From positions 1 to 21,772 of the forward strand of contig CAKPFM010000014.1 of the NCBI GenBank assembly GCA_934153945.1: a stretch of DNA of 21,772 nt, in the 5' to 3' direction. The stretch comes from an uncultured Bacilli bacterium (GTDB taxonomy: Bacteria > Bacillota_I > Bacilli_A > RF39 > UBA660). Made by a program: the position numbers and the translations under genes. Positions 6,317-13,995 of this stretch are shown here, piece after piece (position 1 is the stretch's first letter; each line of letters opens with the position of its first letter). Below the pieces are notes generated by a model. It ran no database searches. It was not told the DNA's origin and was given only the letters and a program-made list of their open reading frames with translations.

Positions 6317-8473
6317 ATGAATACAGATATTATAAAACAAATAAGTGAAGAATTAAACGTTAAAGAAAAACAAGTTGAAATAACTTTACAAATGCTTAAT
6401 GAAGGAAATACTGTTCCTTTTATAGCAAGATATAGAAAAGAAGCAACAGGTGCTTTAGATGAAGAACAAATAAGAAAGATAGAAGAAGTATATTTATATC
6501 AAGTAAATTTACTTAAAAGAAAAGAAGATGTAATTCGTTTAATAGATGAAAAAGGATTACTTACTGATGAATTAAAAACAAAAATAATGGAATCAACTAA
6601 ATTAGTTGAAGTAGAAGATTTATATAGACCATATAAAGAAAAGAAAAAAACAAAAGCAACAGACGCAATTAATAATGGATTAGAACCACTTGCTAAAATG
6701 ATTTTATCTTTTCCTACAAAAGGAAATATTGAAGAATTAGCAAATAAATTTATAAATGAAAAAGTAAAAAATACTAATGATGCTGTAACAGGAGCGTCTT
6801 ATATAATAGCAGAATGGATAAGTGATAATGCTTACTATAGAAAATGGATTAGAAATTTTGTTTATAAAAATGGTATTATAGAAACTAAACTAAAAAAAGA
6901 TGCTAAGGATGATAATAAAGTTTATGAAATGTACTATTCATATAATGAAGAAGTAAAAAGAATTAAACCACATCGTATTCTAGCAATCAATAGAGCAGAA
7001 AATGAAAAAGTAATTACTGTTAATATCAATGTAGATAATGAAAAAATAATTGAATTTTTAGAATCAAAAATAATAAAAAATAATAATTCTTATGTAGTAG
7101 ATATAGTAAAAAATGCTATAAAAGATAGTTATAAAAGATTAATTTATCCGTCTATTGAAAGAGAAATAAGAAGTGATTTAAATGAATTAGGAGAAGATAG
7201 TGCTATAGAAAACTTTGGAAAAAATTTAGAATCACTATTATTAACTCCACCAATGAAAGAAAAAGTCGTATTAGCTTTAGATCCAGGATATGTAAATGGA
7301 TGTAAACTAGCTGTAATAGATAAAACAGGTAAATATTTATATTCTACAGTTATTAAACCTTTTATCAATAATATAAAAGAAAATGAATTAAAAAAATGTA
7401 AAGATGTAATAGTTGATTTAATTAAAAAATATAATGTTGATATTATATCTATAGGTAATGGAACAGCTTCTCGTGAATCAGAGAAGTTATGTTCAGAGAT
7501 TATAAAAGAAAATAACTTGAATACTAAATATGTTATTGTATCAGAAGCAGGAGCTTCTATATATTCAACTGAAAAAGTAGCAATCAATGAATTTCCTAAT
7601 TTATCACCTAATGAAAGAAGTGCTGTAAGTATAGGAAGAAGATTACAAGATCCACTTTCTGAACTTGTTAAAATACCACCTATTGGAATAGGAGTAGGTC
7701 AATATCAACATGATGTAACTGAAAAAAAATTAACTGAATCATTAGATTTTGTTGTAACTAAAGCTGTTAATAATGTTGGAGTTAATATTAATACCGCATC
7801 ACCATCACTACTTAAATATGTATCAGGTATTACTAAAAAGAATATTGATAAAATTATTGAATATAGAGAATCACATGGTAAAATATCTTCTAGAGAAGAG
7901 ATAAAAAAAGCTAAATTATTTAGTGATAAAGTATATGAACAAGCAATAGGATTTCTTAGAATTCCAGAGGGTACTAATATTTTAGATACTACTGATATCC
8001 ATCCTGAAAGTTATGAATTAACTTATAAATTATTGGATTCAATTAATTCTAATATAAATGAAATAGGTACTAATGAACTTAAAAATAAATTAGATAAAAT
8101 AAATATAGATGAATATGTTAATAAATTAAACACAGATATTTATACATTAACTGATATTATTGAATCATTAAAGAAACCTAATAGAGATCCTAGAGATGAA
8201 ATGCCACAACCTATTTTAAAAAGTGATATTTTAAATATAGAAGATTTAAAAGTAGGAATGAAATTACAAGGTACAGTTAGAAATGTCATTGATTTTGGAG
8301 TATTTATTGATATAGGTCTTCATAATGATGGACTTGCTCATATTTCTAAATTGACAAATGGATACATTAAACACCCTAGTGAAGTAGTTAGTGTTGGTGA
8401 TATTGTAGATTGCTATGTAATTGATATTAATAAGGAAAAAGAAAAAGTAAGTTTAAGTTTATTGGAAAATTAA
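6317..8473 (+). CDS. tex: Tex-family RNA-binding transcription accessory protein
   Basis: Tex proteins are cytoplasmic nucleic-acid-binding factors linked to transcription. Visible in order are: the N-terminal Tex signature (QISEELNVKEKQVEITLQML, NTVPFIARYRKEATGALDEE); the LYRPYKEKKKTKAT motif; a YqgF/RNase H-like domain starting near residue 317 (VLALDPGYVNGCKLAVID); a helix-hairpin-helix part (VGVNINTASPSLLKYVSGI); and a C-terminal S1 RNA-binding domain at ~645-718 (KVGMKLQGTVRNVIDFGVFIDIG ending KEKVSLSLL). The 718 residues match the family length. The start is fixed by AAGGAGG 6 nt upstream. Monocistronic. Confidence 0.97.
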   Translation: MNTDIIKQISEELNVKEKQVEITLQMLNEGNTVPFIARYRKEATGALDEEQIRKIEEVYLYQVNLLKRKEDVIRLIDEKGLLTDELKTKIMESTKLVEVEDLYRPYKEKKKTKATDAINNGLEPLAKMILSFPTKGNIEELANKFINEKVKNTNDAVTGASYIIAEWISDNAYYRKWIRNFVYKNGIIETKLKKDAKDDNKVYEMYYSYNEEVKRIKPHRILAINRAENEKVITVNINVDNEKIIEFLESKIIKNNNSYVVDIVKNAIKDSYKRLIYPSIEREIRSDLNELGEDSAIENFGKNLESLLLTPPMKEKVVLALDPGYVNGCKLAVIDKTGKYLYSTVIKPFINNIKENELKKCKDVIVDLIKKYNVDIISIGNGTASRESEKLCSEIIKENNLNTKYVIVSEAGASIYSTEKVAINEFPNLSPNERSAVSIGRRLQDPLSELVKIPPIGIGVGQYQHDVTEKKLTESLDFVVTKAVNNVGVNINTASPSLLKYVSGITKKNIDKIIEYRESHGKISSREEIKKAKLFSDKVYEQAIGFLRIPEGTNILDTTDIHPESYELTYKLLDSINSNINEIGTNELKNKLDKINIDEYVNKLNTDIYTLTDIIESLKKPNRDPRDEMPQPILKSDILNIEDLKVGMKLQGTVRNVIDFGVFIDIGLHNDGLAHISKLTNGYIKHPSEVVSVGDIVDCYVIDINKEKEKVSLSLLEN

Positions 8474-8497
8474 CTATACGAAAAGTATAGTTTTTTT
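8472..8497 (+). terminator. intrinsic terminator of tex
   Basis: AACTATAC (8472-8479), loop GAAAA, GTATAGTT (8485-8492), T-run to 8497. The stop codon is inside the stem. Confidence 0.85.
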
Positions 8498-8519
8498 GAT
8501 ACTAATATGTAGTTGTAAT

Positions 8520-8544
8520 AAAAAAAACTTCTAATGAAGTTTTT
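8520..8544 (-). terminator. intrinsic terminator of the Tyr/Pro-rich small gene
   Basis: The stem is AAAAACTTC/GAAGTTTTT around a 4-nt loop. On the minus strand it runs into 8 T's, six bases beyond the stop codon at 8550. Confidence 0.75.
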
Positions 8545-8549
8545 GCATA

Positions 8550-8741
8550 TTAACGATAATATGGACCATAATATGGATATGGATAGTAATTATTATAGTA
8601 AGGTCTTGGATAGAAAGCAGGAGCTAGTAATCCACCAGTAATTCCACCTAAAACAAATGGACCTAAGAATCCTCCGCCAATAAATCTATTACTATTAGAC
8701 ATACTAGAATAACTATTTCTCATATTTGGATAGTAGTACAT
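8550..8741 (-). CDS. tiny Tyr/Pro/Gly-rich protein, 63 aa
   Basis: No family recognised. The N-terminus is Ser/Asn/Tyr-rich (MYYYPNMRNSYSSMSNSN). A Gly-rich hydrophobic stretch (GGGFLGPFVLGGITGGLLAP, ~22-41) resembles a glycine-zipper or membrane-inserting segment. The tail is Tyr-Pro repeats (YPRPYYNNYYPYPYYGPYYR). Such composition is typical of small coat, surface or self-assembling proteins, but the role is inference. AAAGGAG stands just before the ATG, and a terminator follows. A 20-bp palindrome lies in the short divergent gap to the next gene. Confidence 0.8.
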   Translation of the reverse strand: MYYYPNMRNSYSSMSNSNRFIGGGFLGPFVLGGITGGLLAPAFYPRPYYNNYYPYPYYGPYYR

Positions 8742-8752
8742 AATATTTCTCC

Positions 8753-8772
8753 TTTCATAATATATTATGAAA
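8753..8772. promoter_or_regulatory. 20-bp perfect palindrome between divergent genes
   Basis: TTTCATAATATATTATGAAA reads the same on both strands. It lies in the 51-bp gap between the divergent starts at 8741 (minus) and 8793 (plus). It could combine the two -10 regions with an operator. Low-complexity chance is possible. Confidence 0.4.
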
Positions 8773-8792
8773 AGAGTAGAAAAGAGTGAATT

Positions 8793-9893
8793 ATGGAAGA
8801 AATTAAAAAGTTGAGTAATACAATAGTAAACTATTCTTTAAAATTAAAAGAAAAAGAAAAGGTTTTAATAACAAGTTATCCTGAATGTTTAGATTTAATA
8901 TTAGCTTTAATAGAAGACATTAGTAAAGTTGGAGCAATTCCTTTTGTAAATATGAAAAATGATATAGTAAATGCTAAATTATTAGAAGTAACAAATGATA
9001 ATAGAGTAGGTTTACTAAAAAAAATAAAACAAGAAGAAGTAGAAAATTATGATGCGTTTATAAATATTAGATATACAACTAATGATTATGAAGAATTAAA
9101 TACAAATAGTGAAATTTTAAAAAAAATAGGAGAAGCTACGATAGATAGTGATAATATTAGAATTAATAAAAGAAAATGGGTACTTTTAAATTATCCATCT
9201 AGATTAGATGCCTATAAAGCTAATATGGATACAATCAGTTATAAAAATTATGCTTTAGAAGTTATGAATGTTAATTATGAGGATATGTTTGAAAGAATAA
9301 AACCATTAAAAGAGTTAATGGAAAAAACAGATAAAGTAAGAATAGTATCTCCAAATACTGATATAACATTTTCAATTAAAGATATGCCTATAATACCTTG
9401 TACGGGAACATCTAATATACCAGATGGTGAAATATATACAGCTCCTATTAAAACAAGTGTAAATGGAACAATTACATATAATGTTAAAAGTCCATATAAT
9501 GGATTTGTATTTGAAAATGTAAGTTTTAAGTTTAAAGATGGAAAAATAATAGAAGCTAACTCAAATAATAATAAAAAAATAGAAGAAATTTTAAACACTG
9601 ATGAAGGTGCTAGATATATAGGTGAATTTTCATTAGGACTAAATCCAAAAATATTATATCCAATGGGAGATATTTTATATGATGAAAAAATAATAGGTAG
9701 TATTCATTTTACTCCTGGTGCAGCTTACAGTGATGCATACAATGGTAATAATTCTAGTGTTCATTGGGATTTAGTATTAATACAAAGAGAAGATTATGGT
9801 GGAGGAGAAATATATTTTGATGATGTTTTAATAAGAAAAAATGGAATTTTTGTTTTACCTGAATTATTGCATCTAAATTATCATTTAAAATAA
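8793..9893 (+). CDS. M29-family metallo-aminopeptidase (AmpS/PepS type)
   Basis: This is a cytoplasmic two-metal aminopeptidase that removes N-terminal residues from peptides. The 366 aa are near the usual family length. The N-terminal half (MEEIKKLSNTIVNYSLKLKEKEKVLI) matches the usual M29 opening. Expected metal ligands are visible: Glu213 in PDGEIYTAP, Glu278 in YIGEFSLG, His305 in SIHFTPG, and His324/Asp326 in VHWDLV. A conserved Tyr312 lies in GAAYSDAYNG. The ribosome binding site is weak (AAAAGAG). It shares a divergent, palindromic intergenic region with the Tyr/Pro-rich gene. The next gene begins 36 nt downstream with no terminator, so the two may form an operon. Confidence 0.92.
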   Translation: MEEIKKLSNTIVNYSLKLKEKEKVLITSYPECLDLILALIEDISKVGAIPFVNMKNDIVNAKLLEVTNDNRVGLLKKIKQEEVENYDAFINIRYTTNDYEELNTNSEILKKIGEATIDSDNIRINKRKWVLLNYPSRLDAYKANMDTISYKNYALEVMNVNYEDMFERIKPLKELMEKTDKVRIVSPNTDITFSIKDMPIIPCTGTSNIPDGEIYTAPIKTSVNGTITYNVKSPYNGFVFENVSFKFKDGKIIEANSNNNKKIEEILNTDEGARYIGEFSLGLNPKILYPMGDILYDEKIIGSIHFTPGAAYSDAYNGNNSSVHWDLVLIQREDYGGGEIYFDDVLIRKNGIFVLPELLHLNYHLK

Positions 9894-9928
9894 AACTTTC
9901 TCATATATTTTATTAGGTGGTAAAGTAT

Positions 9929-10756
9929 ATGAAAAAGTTTTTTTCTTATTTTGGATTATTTTCTTTATTATTGGTAAGCTTTTTTTATACTGAAAAAACA
10001 GTTAACGTTGTAAAAGAATATGATGAAGTAATGATTAAATTAAAGGAATATGCTGTTAAAAATAAAAAAGAACCAATTAATGCATATATAAGTGGTAATA
10101 GTATTATACCCGGAATTAGTGGATATCAAATTGATATAAATAAAAGTTATAGTAAAATGAAAAGATATGGCAAATTTGAAAGTGGTTTAGTTGAATATGA
10201 AGATATAAAACCTCAAGTATCTATTGATGATAATATTGATAAATATATTGTAAGTGGTAACCCTGAAAATAGAAGTGTAGCTTTACTTTTTGAAGTAAGT
10301 GATAATGATATAAATAGTATCATTAAAATACTTGATAAAAATAAAATTAAAGGTAATTTCTTTATAGATAGTAATTGGTTAGAAAAAAATAGTAAAGATA
10401 TAGAATCTATTATAAAATCAGGTCATATTATAGGTAATTTAGATAGTAATGTTAATAATTTTTTATGGATAGATACTATAATTAAAAAAGTTGGTAAACA
10501 AAAGATTGGATATTGTTATTTTGAAAATGAATCAAGTGAATTACTTAATTTTTGTAGTTTATATGGTAATTATAGTGTAAAACCTATTAAAGTGACTAAT
10601 AATTTATACACAGAAGTCAAAGATAAATTGCTTTCTGGCTCTATATTTTCTTTTAAAATAGATGAAAATAATATTAATGAACTAGATATAGTTATTTCAT
10701 ATATTAAATCTAAAGGATTTATTATTCAAAGTTTAAATGATTTTATAAAAGAGTAG
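9929..10756 (+). CDS. membrane-anchored polysaccharide-deacetylase-fold protein, catalytic motifs lost
   Basis: The ATG at 9929 (275 aa) is preferred to a GTG at 9917, because TAGGTGG at 9914-9920 fits it. A membrane helix at ~5-20 precedes an extracellular domain. Residues 115-275 follow the NodB/polysaccharide deacetylase pattern: VALLF, IIKILDKNKIKGNFFIDSNWLEKN, IESIIKSGHIIGNL. The catalytic TFDDG is LFEVS (120-124), the zinc motif HSxxH is NLDSN (170-174), and the RxPY strand reads GYCYFENES. No metal-binding triad can be formed, so this is probably a pseudoenzyme, as is known for YlxY in Bacillus. Residues 50-111 (IPGISGYQIDINKSYSKMKR) form a conserved-looking membrane-proximal module. 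It follows the M29 peptidase by 35 nt. Confidence 0.8.
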   Translation: MKKFFSYFGLFSLLLVSFFYTEKTVNVVKEYDEVMIKLKEYAVKNKKEPINAYISGNSIIPGISGYQIDINKSYSKMKRYGKFESGLVEYEDIKPQVSIDDNIDKYIVSGNPENRSVALLFEVSDNDINSIIKILDKNKIKGNFFIDSNWLEKNSKDIESIIKSGHIIGNLDSNVNNFLWIDTIIKKVGKQKIGYCYFENESSELLNFCSLYGNYSVKPIKVTNNLYTEVKDKLLSGSIFSFKIDENNINELDIVISYIKSKGFIIQSLNDFIKE

Positions 10757-10757
10757 T

Positions 10758-10786
10758 TTGATTAAAATCTTTTTATGTGATATAAT
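10758..10786 (+). promoter_or_regulatory. promoter of tmRNA
   Basis: TTGATT (10758-10763), 17 nt, TGA-TATAAT (-10 at 10781-10786), 8 nt before the mature 5' end. Confidence 0.8.
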
Positions 10787-10794
10787 TTGTTTAT

Positions 10795-11170
10795 GGGGCT
10801 GCCTAGGTTTCGACAGAAATAGGAACTTTTAAATGGCAAGTAGGTGTACTCCTTTCGTACAAAAAAAATAAATGCAAAAAATTTAAAAAATACAGTTGCT
10901 GCAATGTTCAGAGGAAACACTGTAGCTTTTGCCTAATCTAATTTAGGAACTGTAACTTTCTCTTACTTTTTTCCTACGGAAGTATTAGAAGGTTCGATTT
11001 AGTAGGATATATTATTATGATGTCTATAAGTGATAATGAATTTTAATAGACTTACTAAATAATTGTTTGTTGGTTAATTGTTATTTAGAAAATTTTATAA
11101 TCAACTAAACTTGTAGAGGTTTAAAGGAGAATATTTTTGGACAGGAGTTCGATTCTCCTCAGCTCCACCA
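10795..11170 (+). ncRNA. ssrA: transfer-messenger RNA (tmRNA)
   Basis: The 5' end GGGGCTGCCTAGGTTTCGACAG and the 3' end with T-arm GGAG-TTCGATT-CTCC plus CAGCTCCACCA form the tRNA-like acceptor (GGGGCTG with CAGCTCC). The tag frame probably resumes at GCA 10874: AKNLKNTVAAMFRGNTVAFA, stop TAA 10934-10936. The VAFA end is close to the YAFA/VALAA ends of Mollicutes and Bacilli tags. tmRNA rescues ribosomes stalled on broken messages and marks the product for proteolysis. Downstream lies a region of gene remnants, which fits ssrA as an integration hotspot. Confidence 0.96.
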
Positions 11171-11210
11171 TAGAGAAATCTGTTCGAACTATTCGAACTT
11201 TGATATATAG

Positions 11211-11238
11211 AAATCAATCGAAATGATTGATTTTTTTT
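11211..11238 (+). terminator. intrinsic terminator of tmRNA
   Basis: AAATCAATC (11211-11219), loop GAAAT, GATTGATTT (11225-11233), then T's to 11238. Confidence 0.85.
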
Positions 11239-11310
11239 ATTTAGGAAAAAATCATAAAAAAGAATGGTGTCTATGATGAAGATAATTAATGAAAAAATTG
11301 AGTTGATGAA

Positions 11311-11650
11311 TCTTCTCCTCATCTTTATATAGTAGGAATAGCATTTAAAGAAATTGCAAAATATTCTTTGTCAGTAGATAAGATTAAAGAATATTTTAAA
11401 AAATCATAAGATTATTGAAAATTTAAGAAAAAGAGTTATTAAATATATTTATGATAAAATACATGGTACATTTGTTGATAAAGACGATAAATATAAAGAA
11501 ATGATTGATAATTTATTTATAAATGGAATTATGGATGAAAAGAAATACAATAGTGTTATTAATAATAGAGAAAAAATTGTGATGAATTTGAAAGATAGAA
11601 ATCAATTATTTGGTTCATTTTTCAAAAAGTATGCTATAATATATAATTAG
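11311..11650 (+). pseudogene. frameshifted remnant ORF downstream of ssrA
   Basis: The 498-bp space between ssrA and the next intact gene holds coding-like sequence without an intact reading frame. One frame reads PHLYIVGIAFKEIAKYSLSV...YFKKS to a TAA near 11409. A second frame continues KIIENLRKRVIKYIYDKIHG... through FINGIMDEKKYNSVINNREK and LKDRNQLFGSFFKKYAIIYN to TAG at 11648. The second part has no start codon before its middle. The proteins look helical and charged; the first part is loosely helix-turn-helix-like. Parent family unknown. The extended -10 for the next gene (TGCTATAAT) is embedded in its end. Confidence 0.5.
11632..11640 (+). promoter_or_regulatory. extended -10 promoter of the 60-aa gene
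   Basis: TGCTATAAT, with no convincing -35, about 29 nt before the GTG start at 11669. Confidence 0.5.
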
Positions 11651-11668
11651 GCAAGGGAGTGTTTTTAA

Positions 11669-11851
11669 GTGAAAATAATTAACAGTGATTCTATATATGT
11701 TCAAAAAAATGATATTGCATATTTAAATTTATCTAATTTACCAATACCAGTTTCTGTATTTATTAAAGTTTTTGGTAATGGTGCTACTATAATTAATGAT
11801 AGCAATAGATATGATTTTGTTAAATTTGAAAAAGAATCAGAAATAGAATAA
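11669..11851 (+). CDS. hypothetical small protein, 60 aa
   Basis: It begins with GTG, with AGGGAG 9-10 nt upstream and an extended -10 promoter. The sequence (MKIINSDSIYVQKNDIAYLNLSN... VFGNGATIINDSNRYDFVKF) has the alternating pattern of a small all-beta protein, with no signal peptide or membrane helix. No family recognised. The next small gene starts 18 nt downstream, so they probably form one unit ending at the terminator near 12164. Confidence 0.6.
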   Translation: MKIINSDSIYVQKNDIAYLNLSNLPIPVSVFIKVFGNGATIINDSNRYDFVKFEKESEIE

Positions 11852-11869
11852 TTTAAAAGACTAGATTGG

Positions 11870-12130
11870 ATGATTGACTACAACGAAGTAAAAGATTTAA
11901 GTGAAGATGAAATTATTAAATTAGCAAAAAGCATTGGTGAAGAGCGAGAAAAAATTGTTACAACTTTTAATTCGATGTCAGAGGAAGAGAGAAAACAACA
12001 TACTGACATGGTTACAAAATGTGATTTATTAGAGTTTAAGTTTTATTCTTTAAGAGATATTCTTTGGTTTAAACAAGGTCATATTTCAATAAAATTACCA
12101 GAAAATGATAAGAAAAAAATAAAGAAATAA
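11870..12130 (+). CDS. hypothetical small helical protein, 86 aa
   Basis: ATG at 11870 with only a weak ribosome binding site (GATTGG), so it may depend on coupling to the preceding gene. The protein is acidic and helical at the N-terminus (DLSEDEIIKLAKSIGEEREKIVTTF, SMSEEERKQHTDMV) with a Lys-rich end. No cysteine cluster, membrane segment or recognised motif. It lies in the accessory region after ssrA. Confidence 0.6.
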   Translation: MIDYNEVKDLSEDEIIKLAKSIGEEREKIVTTFNSMSEEERKQHTDMVTKCDLLEFKFYSLRDILWFKQGHISIKLPENDKKKIKK

Positions 12131-12136
12131 AAAACA

Positions 12137-12164
12137 AAGTAGCACGAAATTATTGCTATTTTTT
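12137..12164 (+). terminator. intrinsic terminator
   Basis: AAAGTAGCA pairs with TGCTATTTT (one G-U) around a 9-nt loop, followed by T's. It ends the 11669-12130 unit. Confidence 0.6.
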
Positions 12165-12267
12165 CTATTCTTTGGTAAAACGATTATTTCTTTTGCTCTA
12201 GAAATTGTTCTACTTCTTTTTATATGATTTCATGTTGTTTGACAATAAAACATTTCAAGATAATATA

Positions 12268-12301
12268 AAAACTACTTTCAATTTAATTTGAAAGTAGTTT
12301 T
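12268..12301 (-). terminator. strong hairpin ending the ABC ATPase remnant
   Basis: Fourteen-bp perfect arms AAAACTACTTTCAA/TTGAAAGTAGTTTT around a 6-nt loop. On the minus strand it ends in five T's, just after the stop codon at 12311. It might act on both strands. Confidence 0.75.
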
Positions 12302-12310
12302 ACTTATCAA

Positions 12311-12784
12311 TTAATTATTTACTATTGAATTTAATTTTTTATAAATATCATTATTTTTTATTAATTCGTCATGTTTACCAATGCATTCAATTTTACCATT
12401 ATTTAAAACGATAAGTTTATCTGCTACTTTCATTAAATCTTTATTATGAGTAATAATAATAAGTGTATGATCACTCTTTAAATCATCTAATAGATTAATA
12501 ATTTTATTAGTTGTATTTGGATCTAATGAAGAGGTTACTTTATCAAGCAATATTATTTCTGAAGTTGTAAGAAGCACTCTAGCTAAAGACAATAATTGTT
12601 TTTGACCACCACTTATATTTGTTGCATCTTCTTTTAAAATAGTATTATAGCCATCTAGTAGTGACATTATAAAATCATGTATTCCAACTCTTTTACAAGC
12701 ATCCATTTGTCTTTTTTTATTTGAATCAATGAGTGATAAATTTGCTCTTATACTCATATTAAAAATAAAAGTCTTTTGATGAAA
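12311..12784 (-). pseudogene. truncated ABC transporter ATPase (C-terminal part only)
   Basis: From the ATG at 12757 (148 aa) the protein starts after the Q-loop. Reading upstream in frame gives HQKTFIFN before MSIRANLSLI, then a stop (TAA). The transmembrane domain and Walker A, normally ~400 residues upstream, are absent. Remaining motifs are signature ISGGQ (48-52), Walker B EIILLDK (Asp72), D-loop SSLD and H-loop His104 in IITHNKD. The residue after the Walker B Asp is Lys73 instead of the catalytic Glu. No ribosome binding site precedes the ATG. It is almost certainly a dead fragment of an MsbA/bacteriocin-export-type exporter. Confidence 0.85.
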
Positions 12785-12801
12785 ATTTTAATTAAATAGT
12801 T

Positions 12802-12922
12802 TTTATACATAATAAATCAAAATGAAATTGATAAAATTAAAAGAGATTTATTAGAAATAATATTTATAAAGCTTGGTAGTTATTCTTTTTATGATTTGAA
12901 TAATATGACTGATTTTTATTAG
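12802..12922 (+). pseudogene. short orphan coding remnant
   Basis: One frame reads FLYIINQNEIDKIKRDLLEI through FIKLGSYSFYDLNNMTDFY to TAG at 12920, with no start codon or ribosome binding site. It resembles the C-terminal end of a lost gene. Chance coding in AT-rich DNA cannot be excluded. Confidence 0.3.
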
Positions 12923-12957
12923 TAAAAAATTTGTTTATTTAAATGATTATCTAAATT

Positions 12958-12966
12958 TGGTATAAT
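12958..12966 (+). promoter_or_regulatory. extended -10 promoter of the EamA gene
   Basis: TGGTATAAT, about 38 nt before the start at 13005; no good -35. Confidence 0.55.
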
Positions 12967-13004
12967 GATAACATAAATTAAGTAGTTATGTGTGGAGGTA
13001 GTAT

Positions 13005-13871
13005 ATGAATAAGAGGATAACAGCAGTAATTTCTTCTATTTTTAATTCATTTTGTGATTTTACTTTGGATATTGCTGTAAATAAGTATTCTACATATAAA
13101 GTATTATTGTATACGAGTATAATTTCATTATTTTTTCAAATTTTATATGCATTTTATACAGGTATTTCTATAACTATTCAAGCAATTCCTATTATTTTAA
13201 TTTATGGTTTAACTATATTATTAGGATATTTATGTTATATTAATGCATTAAAAAACATACCAATAGGACTTGCCGCTTTACTTGAAAATCTAGATTTATT
13301 TATAGTTTTAATAATTGATATATTATTTGGAAACTTAGTTCTAACACCAAAATTTCTATTTTTATTTGTATTATTTATTATTTCTATTTTATGGTTTAGT
13401 TTAGAAACAAATAAAATTAAAGATGAAATAAAGTTTAAGAAAGTAAAATTTATAGGTATCGTTTTTATATTGTTGTCTGTTTTATTTTATGGAATTGAAC
13501 CATATATAATAAAGTATGCTAATACACTTGGTGCTAATGAAGTTGCTATTAATTTTGGATATAGTGTGGTTGCAATTCCATTTTTCTACTTTTTAAGTAA
13601 AAAATCTATTGAATCAACAAAAGAAAATAATAATAAAAAATTTTTTCTTTTAGTAAGTTTAATTGGTCTATTTGAAGCTGTTTATTATATATTTGGAACT
13701 ATTGGTTATATTTATGAAACTCCAATCATAGTCAATATTATTCAGGAAATTAGGGTGTTTCTAATAGTCATACTGTCAGCTATATTTAAAACAGATAAAA
13801 TTAACTTTAAGAAGACAATTGCGATAATACTTGGTATGATTTCCATAGCAGGAATTTACCTTATTGAATAA
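13005..13871 (+). CDS. EamA/DMT-family membrane transporter
   Basis: The 288-residue integral membrane protein has about ten hydrophobic helices arranged as two five-helix repeats, the layout of drug/metabolite transporters. The first repeat ends near residue 130. The second begins with KFIGIVFILLSVLFYGIEPYIIKYA and ends IILGMISIAGIYLIE. Typical EamA elements include ALKNIPIGLAALLENLD at the end of the third helix and start of the fourth. Substrate unknown. Start supported by GGAGG at 12994-12998, 6 nt upstream. It sits alone in the accessory region. Confidence 0.85.
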   Translation: MNKRITAVISSIFNSFCDFTLDIAVNKYSTYKVLLYTSIISLFFQILYAFYTGISITIQAIPIILIYGLTILLGYLCYINALKNIPIGLAALLENLDLFIVLIIDILFGNLVLTPKFLFLFVLFIISILWFSLETNKIKDEIKFKKVKFIGIVFILLSVLFYGIEPYIIKYANTLGANEVAINFGYSVVAIPFFYFLSKKSIESTKENNNKKFFLLVSLIGLFEAVYYIFGTIGYIYETPIIVNIIQEIRVFLIVILSAIFKTDKINFKKTIAIILGMISIAGIYLIE

Positions 13872-13897
13872 AAAATATGTAAAATATATAAAAGGCA

Positions 13898-13906
13898 TGA
13901 TATAAT
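13898..13906 (+). promoter_or_regulatory. extended -10 promoter candidate upstream of a structured leader
   Basis: TGATATAAT, about 150 nt before the gene at 14060. It would produce a leader containing the hairpins at 13931-13995. Confidence 0.45.
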
Positions 13907-13930
13907 TTTATTATAATAAGTAGGTGAGTT

Positions 13931-13995
13931 AAGTTAATTTTGAACTTATTTTATATTAATTAACTTTTACCTTAAATTATAGATTACTATAATTT
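13931..13995 (+). promoter_or_regulatory. two-hairpin leader upstream of the 200-aa gene
   Basis: AAGTTAATT (13931-13939) pairs with AATTAACTT (13958-13966), or alternatively AAGTT pairs with AACTT (13943-13947). A second hairpin, AAATTATAG-ATTA-CTATAATTT (13974-13995), follows. No known riboswitch motif recognised. A TTGACA at 14014-14019 after it may mark a second promoter, but its -10 (TACATA) is poor. Confidence 0.35.

Noticed and set aside
7144..7587. Minus-strand 147-aa frame
   Set aside because: Antisense of the tex YqgF region, which is clearly coding on the plus strand.
9275..9598. Minus-strand 107-aa frame
   Set aside because: Antisense of the M29 aminopeptidase gene.
11101..11322. 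Minus-strand 73-aa frame containing GGAEENRTPVQKYSP
   Set aside because: Its coding part is the antisense of the tmRNA 3' end, a well-known source of spurious predicted proteins.
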